Shown here: positions 10,381 to 21,895 of the stretch, one piece after another
How positions within the stretch are numbered: the first letter of the stretch is position 1
How the letters are laid out: every line of letters begins with the position of its first letter
Source of the DNA: Dysidea avara
Taxonomy: Eukaryota > Porifera > Demospongiae > Dictyoceratida > Dysideidae
Direction: 5' to 3'
Assembly: GCF_963678975.1 (NCBI RefSeq)
Contig: NC_089277.1
Coordinates: 20,181,440 to 20,245,439 of the forward strand
DNA: 64,000 bases
Made by a program: the position numbers and the translations under genes
The notes under the pieces: generated by a model
What the model was told of the DNA's origin: nothing
Seen by the model: the letters and a program-made list of their open reading frames with translations, nothing else
Databases searched by the model: none

Positions 10381-11664
10381 TTATATTCCCAATAAAATCC
10401 CAGTCAGCTTCAAAATCATTACTTTCAGAAAAATTAATGTTTTGTTAAATGAAACTCTTGTAACCATATTTGCTACATATGTAGCTGATAATACAGATTG
10501 GAAAAAATGACTTCTGTTCCTATACAGAAGTTGTGGTAATTCGTCAACTACTGAGTTATCCCCAATTACTAAATTTCTAATTATAATGTCCCATCCTTTG
10601 CTTTTAAGATCCTGCATGAAATCAAACTCTTCAGTTAGGCTAATAGAGTGAATATTATTTGGAATAGTAATGTATAGTGGTGAAGTCACTCCTTTACACA
10701 AGTTAGTAGCAAAGCATATACTAGGATAATTTCCAGATTCCAAATTTTTTCTAACACTGTTAAGTGTTACTTCGAGAGATCCGGTAAAAATCATGACCGA
10801 ATACAAACCATCGGTTAAGGCATAAAGTTCATTACAATCTTGCAATTTTACCAAGCTATCAGAATGCACTAAGTCTACCATATAGCTGTGTACATCATGG
10901 CTGTGATTACTCAGGACAGCTTTCAATCTCAGCCAGTCAGGAATTAATGGCATGGACTGACTGGAGTAAGTATGTGCCAGTGATTCAAACTTTAAGAACT
11001 TTTGTATGTCATTCACGGATATGCGCTCAGCTTGGAAAGTTTCTCCATCTACATTACCAACACTTCCAAAATTGCATCCAATGCATCCACTCTGAAATTC
11101 AAATGAATTAAGACTTTGAAGATTGATATGTCACTAGTGAGTCGAGTTTAGCACCAGCTATGGCTATAGGCATGTCATATTCATCATAATGACTAAATAT
11201 TATACCAGTTGTCTGTGGCAGTTCTTTAAGTGTAGTTACCCAACCACATGTGGATATCAAAACGAGTTCATTGCCACTGGTTTGGCATCTAAATTGCAAC
11301 CTTAGTTGTGCTTCACTGGCTTCACAATAACCAGGTTGCAACAAACCACGTTCAAGTCTATGTCTATCAAAATATTCTGACTGACCACTTTCATCATATG
11401 AGACGAGTATTGTTACAGAGGGTACTGGAAGGTAGTTAAGGCTATTGTCACTAACCTGATATTCAATTTTATATAGCCCAGGGTTTGATGCTGTGATTGA
11501 TTTGTTAACCTCTGTAAGAAAGTCAAACTGGAAGGCTCAATTTTAATAGAATTGCTGTCATCCACTTTTATACTTAGGGTAAAATCATCATCAGGTTGGG
11601 CAGACAATGAGAATTCCATTGGTGCATTGACAGTTAATGCAGGAATATCTGGTGTATTCATCAA
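10381..11664 (-). CDS. Unrecognised extracellular-type exons, possibly 5' part of the 3.3-8.4 kb gene
   Basis: Three frames in series: 11664-11413, 11344-11108 and 11016-10381. The first gives a beta-rich stretch (MEFSLSAQPDDDFTLSIKVD), changes frame near 11530 beside TTTCTTACAG, and continues without stops through the second (GYCEASEAQLRLQFRC). The third begins after CIGCNFGSVGNVDGETF and holds about 200 residues without a recognised fold. The frame change could be a short intron or an indel. I do not recognise a family. Strand and position suggest linkage to the disrupted gene downstream. Confidence 0.45.
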
Positions 11665-12600
11665 CAGATAAACTAAAGACTAGATGTCCTCTGGTTGTAC
11701 TACAAAAGATATCCAAGATAATGTATTCAGCTGTAGGTTACACTTTACAATAATTATTCTATATCATGTTGGTGGTGTTTCATTAGAAAATGTCAAGAGA
11801 TATAGAAATGAAAAGGGAAATGTTTAGAGAGGATCAGATTGCAATTTTGAATAAGGCAAGTATTGTTTATTGTATAACGTTAATGTGCATGCCATCAATT
11901 CATGTATATAATAATGTGACTGGATTTTTGAAAAGGGGTCTTCCAGACACTAACTGTGACAATTCATAATTTCAGATTGGGAAAGACTACTGATTTAAAA
12001 TTTGGCCTATAGGGAGAACCTGCACTATAGCTTAAAAGATAAAATTTCAGGGATTTATGCTTTTTGGTCATGGAGTTGTTGGACAACTATCCCTCTAGGG
12101 ACCTGCAAGGAGGCTAACAGTAATCCTGTGAAGCAGGGAGTCAGAAACCTGTAACTGAAAACTATATTGAATGAAGAAAAAAATCCCAGGCCAGGTGGTG
12201 ACTTAATCCACAGGTAGCTTTCAGTTTATTCAAGTGCCTAAGGAGCCACACAACCTGGGACCCAGTCCCATGGTCTTCCAAGTTCATAGAATTGAATATG
12301 TGTGGACCTGGTCCCTTTTTGCAAATCCAGTAGCATATACTTATACAGTAAACAAGGATTAATGTTACTTTGTATAATGTTTTGCTCTCTAGAATTAAAT
12401 ATTTACTTAGAAACATGGTTAATGAAATTATTTTTGTAATTGTGACCAAATATGACAAAACCAACCATTCACTTCCACACGCGTTCATCCAATTCTTTGA
12501 CTTGAACCGAATGTAGCTTGATCTCTCATGATCAACATCCTGTTGACATAAAATTGTCAAACAATCTTTGAAACGGCAGATTTGGTCATGTATATATATA
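11665..12600. other. Non-coding; degenerate GTGACTGG-type element
   Basis: No gene seen. About 11916-12333 has a left end GTGACTGGATTTTTGAAAAG and a right end whose complement reads GCTACTGGATTTGCAAAAAG. It is therefore probably an old relative of the elements at 1571 and 33888. No convincing target duplication was found. Confidence 0.3.
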
Positions 12601-12935
12601 TCTAATCCAAAACAGCCAGCTGTAAAAAAAGTGTGCGGCCCTCAAAAAGGCTATGGTGAAAAAAGATGTGAAATCCAAGGTGGCGGCCAAGAAATGGCTG
12701 TGATGGTAGGTTAATAGTAAAAATTTTAATAACAACAATTCAGGTGAATTTTTGTGCCGCTTGGTCTTGGCAAAAAATTCATCTAAATTGCCGTTATTAA
12801 AATTTTTACCATTAACCTACCATCACAGCCATTTCTTGGCCGCCACCTTGGATTTCTCATCTTTTTTCACCATAGCCTTTTTGAGGGCCGTGCACTTTTT
12901 TAACAGCTGGCTGTTTTGGATTAGATTTCACTTCT
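12601..12935. repeat. Terminal ~330-bp palindrome of copy B
   Basis: Left arm TCTAATCCAAAACAGCC...GATGGTAGGTTAATAGTAAA is mirrored by TTTACCATTAACC...GGCTGTTTTGGATTAGA, with a short asymmetric centre around TTGGTCTTGGCA. A transcript or single strand would fold into a ~150-bp stem. The same palindrome ends every composite copy. Confidence 0.9.
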
Positions 12936-13104
12936 TTTTGTATTTGTATACCCCAAAGCCGGCCTATCCGGCCATAGGCCGGCTTTGGGACTTTTGTAAC
13001 CTGTCTTTTTTTCTTTTCCACAGGAAGAAGAAAAGATGAAGCAGATGTACTTTAAATATTTCTGATTTTATCAGTAAATGTACAAATTATATATATAATA
13101 CATA

Positions 13105-15460
13105 TATTTATTACAGAACTCTCCATGGTGGTTTCTTTGTAACTGAACAATCTACAAAGTGACTTCTTCTTGCTGCTCTCTCTATAGGGTGAATTGTTTG
13201 TAGCTGAACAATATACAAGTAACTTCTTCTAGCTGAACTCTCTACAGGTGATTTGTTTGCAGCTGAACTCTCTACATGATGGTTTCTTTGTAGCTGAACT
13301 CTCCACAAGGTAACTTCTTCTAGCTGATTTTTCTACAGGGTGATTTGTTTGTAGCTGAACTCTCTACAAGGAAACTTCTTCTAGCTGATCTCTCTACAGG
13401 GAGATTTGTTTGTAGCTGAACTCTATACAGGTGATTTGTTTGCAGCTGAACTCTCTACATGATGGTTCTTTGTAGCTGAACTCTCTACAAGGTGACTTCT
13501 TCTAGCTGACCTTTCTACAGGGAGATTTGTTTGTAGCTGAACTCTCTACAGGTGATTTGTTTGCAGCTGAACTCTCTACATGATGGTTTCTTTGTAGCTG
13601 AACTCTCTACAAGTAACTGATGTCTCTACAAGGTCACTAGTTTGTAGCTGAACTCTCTACTTGGCGGTTTCTTTGTAAATGAACTCTCTACAGGGTGACT
13701 TCTTTTAGCTGATCTTTCTAGAGGGTGATTTGTTTGTAGCTGAACTCTCTACAGGTGATTTGTTTGCAGCTGAACTCTCTACATGATGGTTTCTTTCAGG
13801 CTGAACTCTCTACAAGGTAACTTCTTCTAGCTGATCTCTATACAGGGAGATTTGTTTGTAGCTGACCTCTCTACAGGGTGATTTTTTTTGTAGCTGAACT
13901 TTCTGCATACAAAGTGACTTGTTCTAGCTGGTCTCTCTACAGGATGACTTGTTTCTAGCTGATCTCTCTGCAGGGTGACTTGTTTCTAGCTGAACTCTAC
14001 CGGGTGATCTGTTCGTAGCTGAACTCTCTACAGGATGATTTGTTTACAGCTGAACTATCTACATGGTGGTTTCTTTGCAGCTGAATTCTCTACAAGGTGA
14101 CTTCTTCTAGCTGAACTCTCTATAGGGTGATCTTCTCGTAGCTGAACTCTCTGCAGGGTGATTCGTTTGCAGCTGAACTTTCTACATGATGGTTTGTTCA
14201 TAACTGAACACTCTACAAGGTAACCTCTTCTAGCTTATCTCTTTACAGGATAACTTGTTTCTAGCTGAACTCTCTACATGGTGATTTGTTGGTAGCTAAA
14301 CTCTCTACAATTCGATTTGTTTGCAGCTGAACTCTCTACATGGTGGTTTCTTTGTAGCTGAACTCTCTACAAGGTAGCTTCTTCTAGCTGATCTCTCTAC
14401 AGGATAACTTGTTTCTAGCTGAACTCTCTACAGGGTGATCCTTTCGTAGCTGAACTCTCTACAGGGTGATTTGTTTGCAGCTGAAGTCTCTACATGATGG
14501 TTTGTTTGCAGCTGAACTCTCTACAAGGTAACGTCTTCTAGTTGATTTCTTTACAGGGTGACTTGTTTCTAGCTGATCTCTCTACAGGGTGATTTGTTTG
14601 TAGCTGAACTCTGTACAGTTTGATTTGTTTGCAGTTGAACCTTCTACATGGTTGTTTCTTTGTAGCTGAACTCTCTACAAGGTAACTTTTTCTAGTTGAT
14701 CTCTCTACAGGATGACTTTTTTCTAGCTGAACTCTTGACAGGATGATCTGTTCATAGCTGAATTCTCTACATGGTAGTTTCTTTGTAGCTAAACTCTTTA
14801 CAAGGTGACTTCTTCTAGCTGATCTCTCTATAGGGTGATTTGTTTGTAGCTGAACTATCTGCAGGGTGATTTAAACTCTCTACAAGGTGATGTTTTCTAG
14901 TTGATCTCTCTACTCAGTCTGGATGACTTGTTTTTAGCTGAACTCTCTACAGTGTGATCTGTTAAGTTTCTACCTGATCTCTCTATACAGTTATATCTTG
15001 TTTGTATAGCTGAACTCTTTTACATGGTGGTTTTTTGATTGGTTGCTGAACTCTCTCTCCACGGTGACTTGTTTGTACTACAGAGTGACTTGTTTGTAGC
15101 TGAACTCTCTACAGAGTGACTTACCTGTAGCTGAACATTGCATAAAGTAACTTGTTTGTAGCTGATCTAGATGAACTCGCTACTAGGTAGCTTTTTTTGT
15201 AGCTGAACTCTTTACGCAGTGACTTGTTTGTAGCTGAATTCTCTACAGAGTGACTTGTTGTAGCTGAACTCTCTACAAGGTGACTTGTTTATAGTTGAAT
15301 TCATTTCAGTGTGACTTATAATGTTCTGAATCTCTACAGCAACATATTTGTAGCTGAACTCTCTACAGGATGACTTGCTTGTAGCTGAATTGTCTATAAG
15401 ATTAACTGTTTGTAGCTGAACTCCCTACAGAATAACTTGCAATGCTAAAGAAATTCTATA
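13105..15460 (+). repeat. 31-bp minisatellite array of copy B
   Basis: Units of about 31 bp read AGCTGAACTCTCTACA followed by GGTGATTTGTTTGT, GGTAACTTCTTCT or TGGTGGTTTCTTTGT variants. Units degenerate toward the right end (after about 14880). Confidence 0.9.
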
Positions 15461-17130
15461 ATGGAGTAAATTATAAACGTAGCTGAATGCTTTATTAGGG
15501 TGACTGTTCTATTAGAGTATCTCGATCTTGCATATGCTACACGTAGTTGGCTTTGGAATCATAACTCAGTAGTTTGTAATCCGATTCTTCTGTACTACTG
15601 CAAGGACTTTCTATGATAATTATTCCAGCTGCACACCGATTTTCAACTCACTGTTCCAAGCGGTTTGGCTGGTAGGCGTGAAAACCAATAGTTTTTTTTA
15701 TTCATAAAAGTCGATCGCGTAATTGTGACATAGGTTGGATTTTGTGTCATATCTCGATGGCCTTTAACTGGATTCCTTTCAAACCACAAAAAGGCACTCC
15801 TACGATAGTTACTCCATCTACATAGCAATTTTCAGCTCATTCCTTCAAGCGGTTTACCCTGTGGGCGTGACAGACCTTCGACCTTATTTTACGCAGATAA
15901 TCGGTAATAACTCCGTGAATGTTCATCGGATTCCTACCAAACTTGGTACTGAGATTCGCCTTAATGAGCCCTTTAAGTGTGCCAAATTTCAGCCCGATCC
16001 AAGCACGCATTCGTGTTTTATTGCGGATTTTGCAAAGTGTGCGAAAAGAAGAAGTAGAAGAAGAAAAAAACGAAGAAAATAACCCAAACTTTGGCCGCTC
16101 GTATCTCGGAAATGACTGGAGCGATTTTCTTCAAATTTGGTATGTGGACTCCCCTACCGCGCCGGCATTTCTGTAGCAACTTTGGTTTTAATAGGATAAG
16201 GAATCACGGAGCTACAAAGGTGTGAAAATCGCATTTACTTTCTTCCTGTAAATATACTCACGGTGTGGCGCGCCGGCTACTTGGGCCGCACGACACACTA
16301 CCGTGTGTCTTGATACATTGCTCACTTTTATAAAAGCATTTTTATAAGGTAGTATTTCTACACTAGTAATAGTGTACATAATGCTGTGACATATTATGGT
16401 GTATGTACACATCTTCCATTGAGCAATTATAAACTTGAATGTTTGTTATAGGAAACAGAAAAGCTGCCGCATGCCTTGATTGTCTGAATGTTGAACATAG
16501 AATATCACCCATAGAGAATCTCTCTGTCTTCAATACTATTATTCAAAGACCTTCACCAGCCACGTTACCAATCACTATAGATAGTCGTACACGGGAAGAC
16601 TACCTGTTGTGTGTATGTGATGCTCAACTTGATTGGATATTGAACAAAGAAAAATCAGAATTTGCGATTAGAGTGACTGACTGTCGTCATTTATTATCAT
16701 ACTTAAAAGAAGGATTTAAAGTAACAGGATATAGTAAATCTTTGAATAACATTACAAAGTTAAGAGAAAACTAAACATGAGGCTATTATGCTCCAAAAAT
16801 TGAGCATTATACTTTTGAGCAGTGCTCAAAAAATTTCCTATTAAGCTTTTGAGAATTGACCATTATTCCCAAAATTATGCCACCATAATTGGTTGATAAT
16901 GCCAGTTTATTGCTGTATCACACCATTTTCATTGATGCCTAAACTTCAAATAGTCTTGAATTCTTTAGCTGGTTACTGTATTAGAGTATTTCATTTCAAT
17001 GTGACTGCTTTATTAGAGTAAATAATATTCAGTGACTGTTCTATTAGAGTTTCTGACTGCTTTATTAGAGTACCTCGATCTTTTAAAATGAATCGAGCAA
17101 TCTGCAGATTTTCTTACTGTTAAAGCTTTA

Positions 17131-20100
17131 TCTAATCCAAAACAGCCAAGCTGTAAAAAAAAAAAGTGTGCGGCCCTCAAAAAGGCTATGGTGAAATAAG
17201 ATGTGAAATTCAAGGTGGCGGCCAAGAAATGGCTGTGATGGTAGGTTAATGGTAAAAATTTTAATAATGACAATTCAGGTGAATTTTGTGCCAATTGACC
17301 AAGCGGCACCAAAATTCACCTGAATTGTCATTATTAAAATTTTTACCATTAACCTACCATCACAGCCATTTCTTGGCCGCTACCTTGGATTTCACATCTT
17401 TTTTCACCATAGCCTTTTTGAGGGCCACACCCTTATTTTACAGCTTGGCTGTTTTGGATTAGATTTCACTTCTTTTTGTATTTGTATACCCCAAAGCCGG
17501 CCTGCTTTGGGACTTTTTTAACCTATCTTTTTTTCTTTACCACAGGAAGAAGAAAAGATGAAGCAGATGTACCTTAAATATTTCTGATTTTATCAGTAAA
17601 TGTACTAATTATATATATAATACATATATTTATTACAGAACTGTCCATGGTGGTTTCTTTGTAACTGAACACTCTTCAAGGTAACTTCTTCTACCTGATC
17701 TCTCTACAGGGTGATTTGTTTGTAGCTGAACTATCAACAAGGTAACTTCTTCTAGCTGTTATCTCTACAGGGTGATTTATTTGTAGCTGAATTCTGTACA
17801 GGTGATTTTTTTGCTGCTGGGTTCTTTACAGAATGGTTTCTTTGTAGCTGAACTCTCTACAAGGTAACTTCTTCTAACTGATCTCTCTACTGGGAGATTT
17901 GTTTGTTGCTGAACTCTCTACAGGTGATTTGTTTGCAGCTGAACTATCTAGATGATGGTTTCTTGATAGCTGAACTCTCTACAAGGTAATTTCTTCTAGC
18001 TGAACTCTCTACATGGTAGTTTCTTTGTAGCTGAACTCTCTACAAGATAACTTCTTCTAACTGATCTTTCTACAGGGCAATTTGTTTGTGGCAGAATTTT
18101 CTACAGGGAGATTTCTTTGCAGCTGAACTCTCTACATGGTGGTTTCTTTGTACTGTAGCTGAACTCTCTACAAGGTAATTTCTTCTAGCTGATCTCTCTA
18201 CAGGGTGATTTGTTTGTAGCTGAACTCTCTCCATGATGGTTTCTTTGTAGCTGAACTCTCTACAAGGTAACTTCTTCTAACTGAACTCTCTACAGGGAGA
18301 TTTGTTTGCAGCTGAACTCTCTTCATGATGGTTTCTTTGTAGCTGAACTCTCTACAAGGTAACTTCTTCTAGCTGAACTCCCTACATGGTGGTTTCTTTG
18401 TAGCTGAACTCTCTACAGGTGATTTGTTTGCAGCTGAACTCTCCACATGATGGTTTCTTTAAATTTGTAGCTGAACTCTCTACAAGGTAACTTCTTCTAG
18501 CTGATCTCTCTACAGGGTGATTTGTATGTAGCTGAACTATCTACAAGATAACTTCTTCTAGCTGATCTCTCTACAGGGTGATTTGTTTGTAGCTGAATTC
18601 TGTACAGGTGATTTGTTTGCAGCTGAGCTCTTTACAGAATGGTTTCTTTGTAGCTGAACTCTCTATAAGGTAGCTTCTTCTAGCTGATGTCTCCACAAGG
18701 TCACTAGTTTGTAGCTGAACTTTCTACATGGTGGTTTCTTTGTAACTGAACTCTCTACAAGGTAACTTCTTCTAGCTGATCTTTCTACAGGGTGATTTGT
18801 TTGTGGCTGAACTCTCTACAAGGAAACTTCTTCTAGCTGATCTTTCTACAGGGAGATTTGTTTGTAGCTGAATTCTGTACAGGTGATTTGTTTGCAGCTG
18901 AGCTCTTTACAGAATGGTTTCTTTGTAGCTGAACTCTCTATAAGGTAGCTTCTTCTAGCTGATGTCTCCACAAGGTCACTAGTTTGTAGCTGAACTTTCT
19001 ACATGGTGGTTTCTTTGTAACTGAACTCTCTACAAGGTAACTTCTTCTAGCTGATCTTTCTACAGGGTGATTTGTTTGTGGCTGAACTCTCTACAAGGAA
19101 ACTTCTTCTAGCTGATCTTTCTACAGGGAGATTGGTTTGTAGCTGAACTCTCTACAGGTGATTTGTTTGCAGCTGAACTCTCCACATGATGGTTTCTTTG
19201 TAGCTGAACTCTCTACAAGGTAAGTTCTTCTAGCTGATCTCTCTACAGGGAGATTTGTTTGTAGTGGAATTCTGTAAAGGTGATTTTTTTTGCAGCTGAG
19301 CTCTTTACAGAATGGTTTCTTTGTAGCTGAACTCTTTACAAGGTAACTTCTTCTAGCTGATGTCTCTACAGGGTCACTAGTTTGTAAACGAATTCTCTAC
19401 ATGGTGGTTTCTTTGTAACTGAACTCTCTACAAGGAAACTTCTCCTAGCTGATCTCTCTATAGGGAGATTTGTTTGTAGCTGAACTCTCTATAGGTGATT
19501 TGTTTGCAGCTGAATTCTCTACATGATGGTTTCTTTGTAGCTGAACTCTCTACAAGGTAACTTCTTCTAGCTGATCTCTCTACAGGGCGATTTGTTTGTA
19601 GCTGAACTCTCTACATTGTGGTTTCTTTGTAGCTGAACTCTACAAGGTGATTTCTTCTAGCTGAATTATCTCTTTCTATAGTTGCATGAATTCCCTACAA
19701 GGCAACTTCTTCTAGCTGATCTCTCTACAGGGTGAATTGTTTGTGGCTGATCTCTCTACAGGGTGACTTGTTTGTAGCTGATCTCTATACAGGTTACTTG
19801 TTTCTAGCTGATCTCTTGAATTCTCTTCATGTGACTGCTCTATTAGGATGACTGCTCTATTAGGATGACTGCTCTATTAGAGTATCTCGATCTCGCACTT
19901 GCTACACCAAGTTGGATTTCGTGTTATAACTCCGTGGCTTTAAGTCTGATTCTTCTACACCATTGAAGAGCCTTTCTAAGATGATAACTCCATCTGTACA
20001 GCAATTTTCAAAGCATTACCCCAAGCGGTTTATCTGGTAGGCGTGGCAAGTAGTCGTTTTTTATTAGCTAATCTCGATTGCGTAATTGTTACACATTGTT

Positions 20101-20682
20101 GGTTTTTTCGTTGTATCTTCCTGGTTTTTAGCTCGATTTCTTTCAAACCACAAAAGGTTTGAGGTTCAATAGTTAACCTATTCACCCACCGATTTTCAGC
20201 TTCTTCCCCTACGCGGTTTACCCTGTAGGCGTGACAACATATTGGTGTTATGTTTCGTGAATAATCGCTCATAACTCTTTGCCTGTTTATCGTATTCCAG
20301 CCAAAGTTGGTATAGAGATGCGCCTTTATACCCCCCTGCTGTGTGCCAAATTTCAAGGCGATCGGATATGGTGTTCGCGTTTTATAGCAGTTTTTGTAAG
20401 TGTGTGAAAAGAGGAAGAAAAATAAGAAGAAAAAAAAACGAAGAAACTAAGCCAATTTGTGAAGTCGCATATCTCGGGAACGCTTGAAGCGATTTCGCTC
20501 AAATTTGGAATGTGGAGTGCTGAGGTTGGAGAGAGTGTCCACAGCAAACATCGTCTTGTTTCATCAAGGCAGCACAGAGCTACGGAGGTGCGAAAATTGC
20601 GTTTTCTTTCTTCCTGTCAATATGCTCACGGGTGTTACGCGCCAGCTTCTTGGGCCGCACGACACACTACCGTGTGTCTTGA
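17131..20682 (+). mobile_element. Helitron-like composite element, copy C
   Basis: Starts TCTAATCC after A (17130) and ends GTGTCTTGA before T (20683). The empty site is visible in the paralogous hAT at about 41580-41600 (AAAGCTTTATAATCACC): the insertion lies exactly between A and T with nothing duplicated. Contents follow the usual order: palindrome 17131 to about 17466, spacer, minisatellite, modular block, hairpin. The modular block belongs to a second subtype shared with copy F (CTCGCACTTGCTACACC...) and differing from that of B, D1 and D2. Confidence 0.9.
17640..19830 (+). repeat. 31-bp minisatellite array of copy C
   Basis: Same unit family as in copy B. A block with ATAAGGTAGCTTCTTCTAGC and GTCTCCACAAGG occurs twice about 286 bp apart (near 18664 and 18950), so groups of units have been duplicated together. 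Confidence 0.9.
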
Positions 20683-20796
20683 TAATCACCTCAAAATGCT
20701 AGCATAATTCCTGATTCCCACACATACCTATTATGTCCGAAATTATTCCGGCATAATCGCCGCATCCATAGAGAAAACATGAAAGAAGAGTCATGA

Positions 20797-21135
20797 CTGT
20801 AACACTTATGTAGTTTAATACTTTGTGTTTCAATTATCACGCAAAAATTAATGGTTTGCACCTGTATTATCATATTATTACAATAATGACCAATTACAAT
20901 CATAAAGATTAGCTTTGTATTAACAGGTCTGATACAGGTTTATGTTGACTATAACTGTATCTGATGATGTACATAGCATAGTCATAAACCAGTAACTATG
21001 ATTATATGTAGGGAGTAATTCGGTGTCTGAAAAGGATTTATTATTTATCCTCTTAGCTAATTCATGATGGAAATATTTGATGTTTTAATCTACTTATCAA
21101 TCACCACTATGATTGTATCAGCTGTTATGCGTGTA

Positions 21136-21223
<88 letters not shown>

Positions 21224-21895
21224 TGAGTGAGTGAGTGAGAGATAGTGAGAGAGAAATAGCTTGCAGTTCATCCATTTTTGTATTAGCTGTCAAATCATAA
21301 TATATAATTTATTATGCAACTTGCATGCATCTGAGAAAGTAATGCAAATGTTTCATTACAAGTAACTTCACTCTAATATAATCTTGCTGATATTATGTCA
21401 CACAAAATTACTTTGGTTCAATAAATGTTATTAGAGATCGAGTTTCATTCACTGATGGCTGGGTAGTTGCACTGCTGTTGTGGTGTTGGCTGGTACAGTA
21501 TGGAATGGATAAATTGACAAACTGTAGCAAATTCCAAGTTACACCATTAATCCTTTGTGCTATATGGTGCAATTAATCAGAAACAATTGTAGCAAAAATT
21601 TGCAAAAGGGTTTTTTACACTCATTATATTATGTATGTAAAAGCTATTGTTTGCAATTTGGTCTCAAGTGTGCTACAACATAGCTTAAAAGTTGGAGAAA
21701 AATCACATTTGCATGTTTTTGTGGGTAAGCTCCTTTTTTTGCAAACCCAGTCACACTAAAAAGTGAGAGTCTATAAGCAGGTATACCTTTAAACTTACAG
21801 TTGAGTCATTTTGAAAATCATATGCACAGCAACCTGCAGTATTTACAGCTTCTATAACAATCTAACATGTACAAATATTACAGTTATAATCATTA
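20797..21895. other. Non-coding region
   Basis: No gene seen. It contains the TG microsatellite at 21135-21240 and a lone element end (CCTTTTTTTGCAAACCCAGTCAC, near 21755) of the GTGAC family. The rest is AT-rich. Confidence 0.4.
21135..21240. repeat. (TG)n microsatellite with a (GAGT)n tail
   Basis: About 43 TG dinucleotides followed by several GAGT/GAGA units. The complementary frame gives a Thr-His repeat that is not a protein. Confidence 0.95.

Larger units (their letters stand above)
12601..16313 (+). mobile_element. Helitron-like composite element, copy B
   Basis: Starts TCTAATCC after A (12600) and ends GTGTGTCTTGA before T (16314). Order: near-perfect palindrome (12601 to about 12935), spacer with GCCGGCC-type palindrome and TATATATA (to about 13105), minisatellite (to about 15460), then a modular block with a purine-rich AGAAGAAGAA tract and the terminal hairpin GACACAC-TACC-GTGTGTC. 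ORFs in the block are frame accidents of repeats. No Rep/helicase is present, so it would be non-autonomous. Confidence 0.85.
16772..20770. mobile_element. hAT-type element (8-bp TSD GAGAAAAC) hosting composite copy C
   Basis: Left end TAAACATGAGGCTATTATGC, right end complement TATGGATGCGGCGATTATGC. GAGAAAAC is duplicated exactly at 16764-16771 and 20771-20778, as hAT transposition gives. Own sequence is only 16772-17130 and 20683-20770; the rest is the nested composite element. Relatives: 31415-31858, 36144-36548, 38167-41670, 43227-43993. It carries copies of the CTCTATTAGAG motif (about 17030-17090). Confidence 0.85.
16452..20796 (+). pseudogene. Host exon split by a hAT element
   Basis: An open frame follows a good acceptor (TGTTATAG at 16444-16451) and codes for about 107 residues (AACLDCLNVEH ... 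LNNITKLREN). The hAT at 16772-20770 is inserted after GAGAAAAC, and the stop TAA now read lies in the hAT terminal repeat. Removing the element and one target copy restores the frame through ATG AAA GAA GAG TCA to TGA at 20794-20796, so the older C-terminus ended NMKEES. Only six residues were lost, so the product could still work. I do not recognise the protein; upstream exons were not found. Confidence 0.5.

Noticed and set aside
13105..15460. Regular ~31-bp repeats resembling a CRISPR array
   Set aside because: Units are directly tandem with no unique spacers, vary strongly, and lie in eukaryotic transposons. They are minisatellites.
15861..16176. Repeated ORFs such as MFIGFLPNLVLRFALMSPL (also near 22200, 28100, 41105)
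   Set aside because: They fall in the modular block of the composite element, occur in clashing frames, and are not kept open in all copies.
21090..21293. Thr-His repeat ORF
   Set aside because: Translation of the TG microsatellite.
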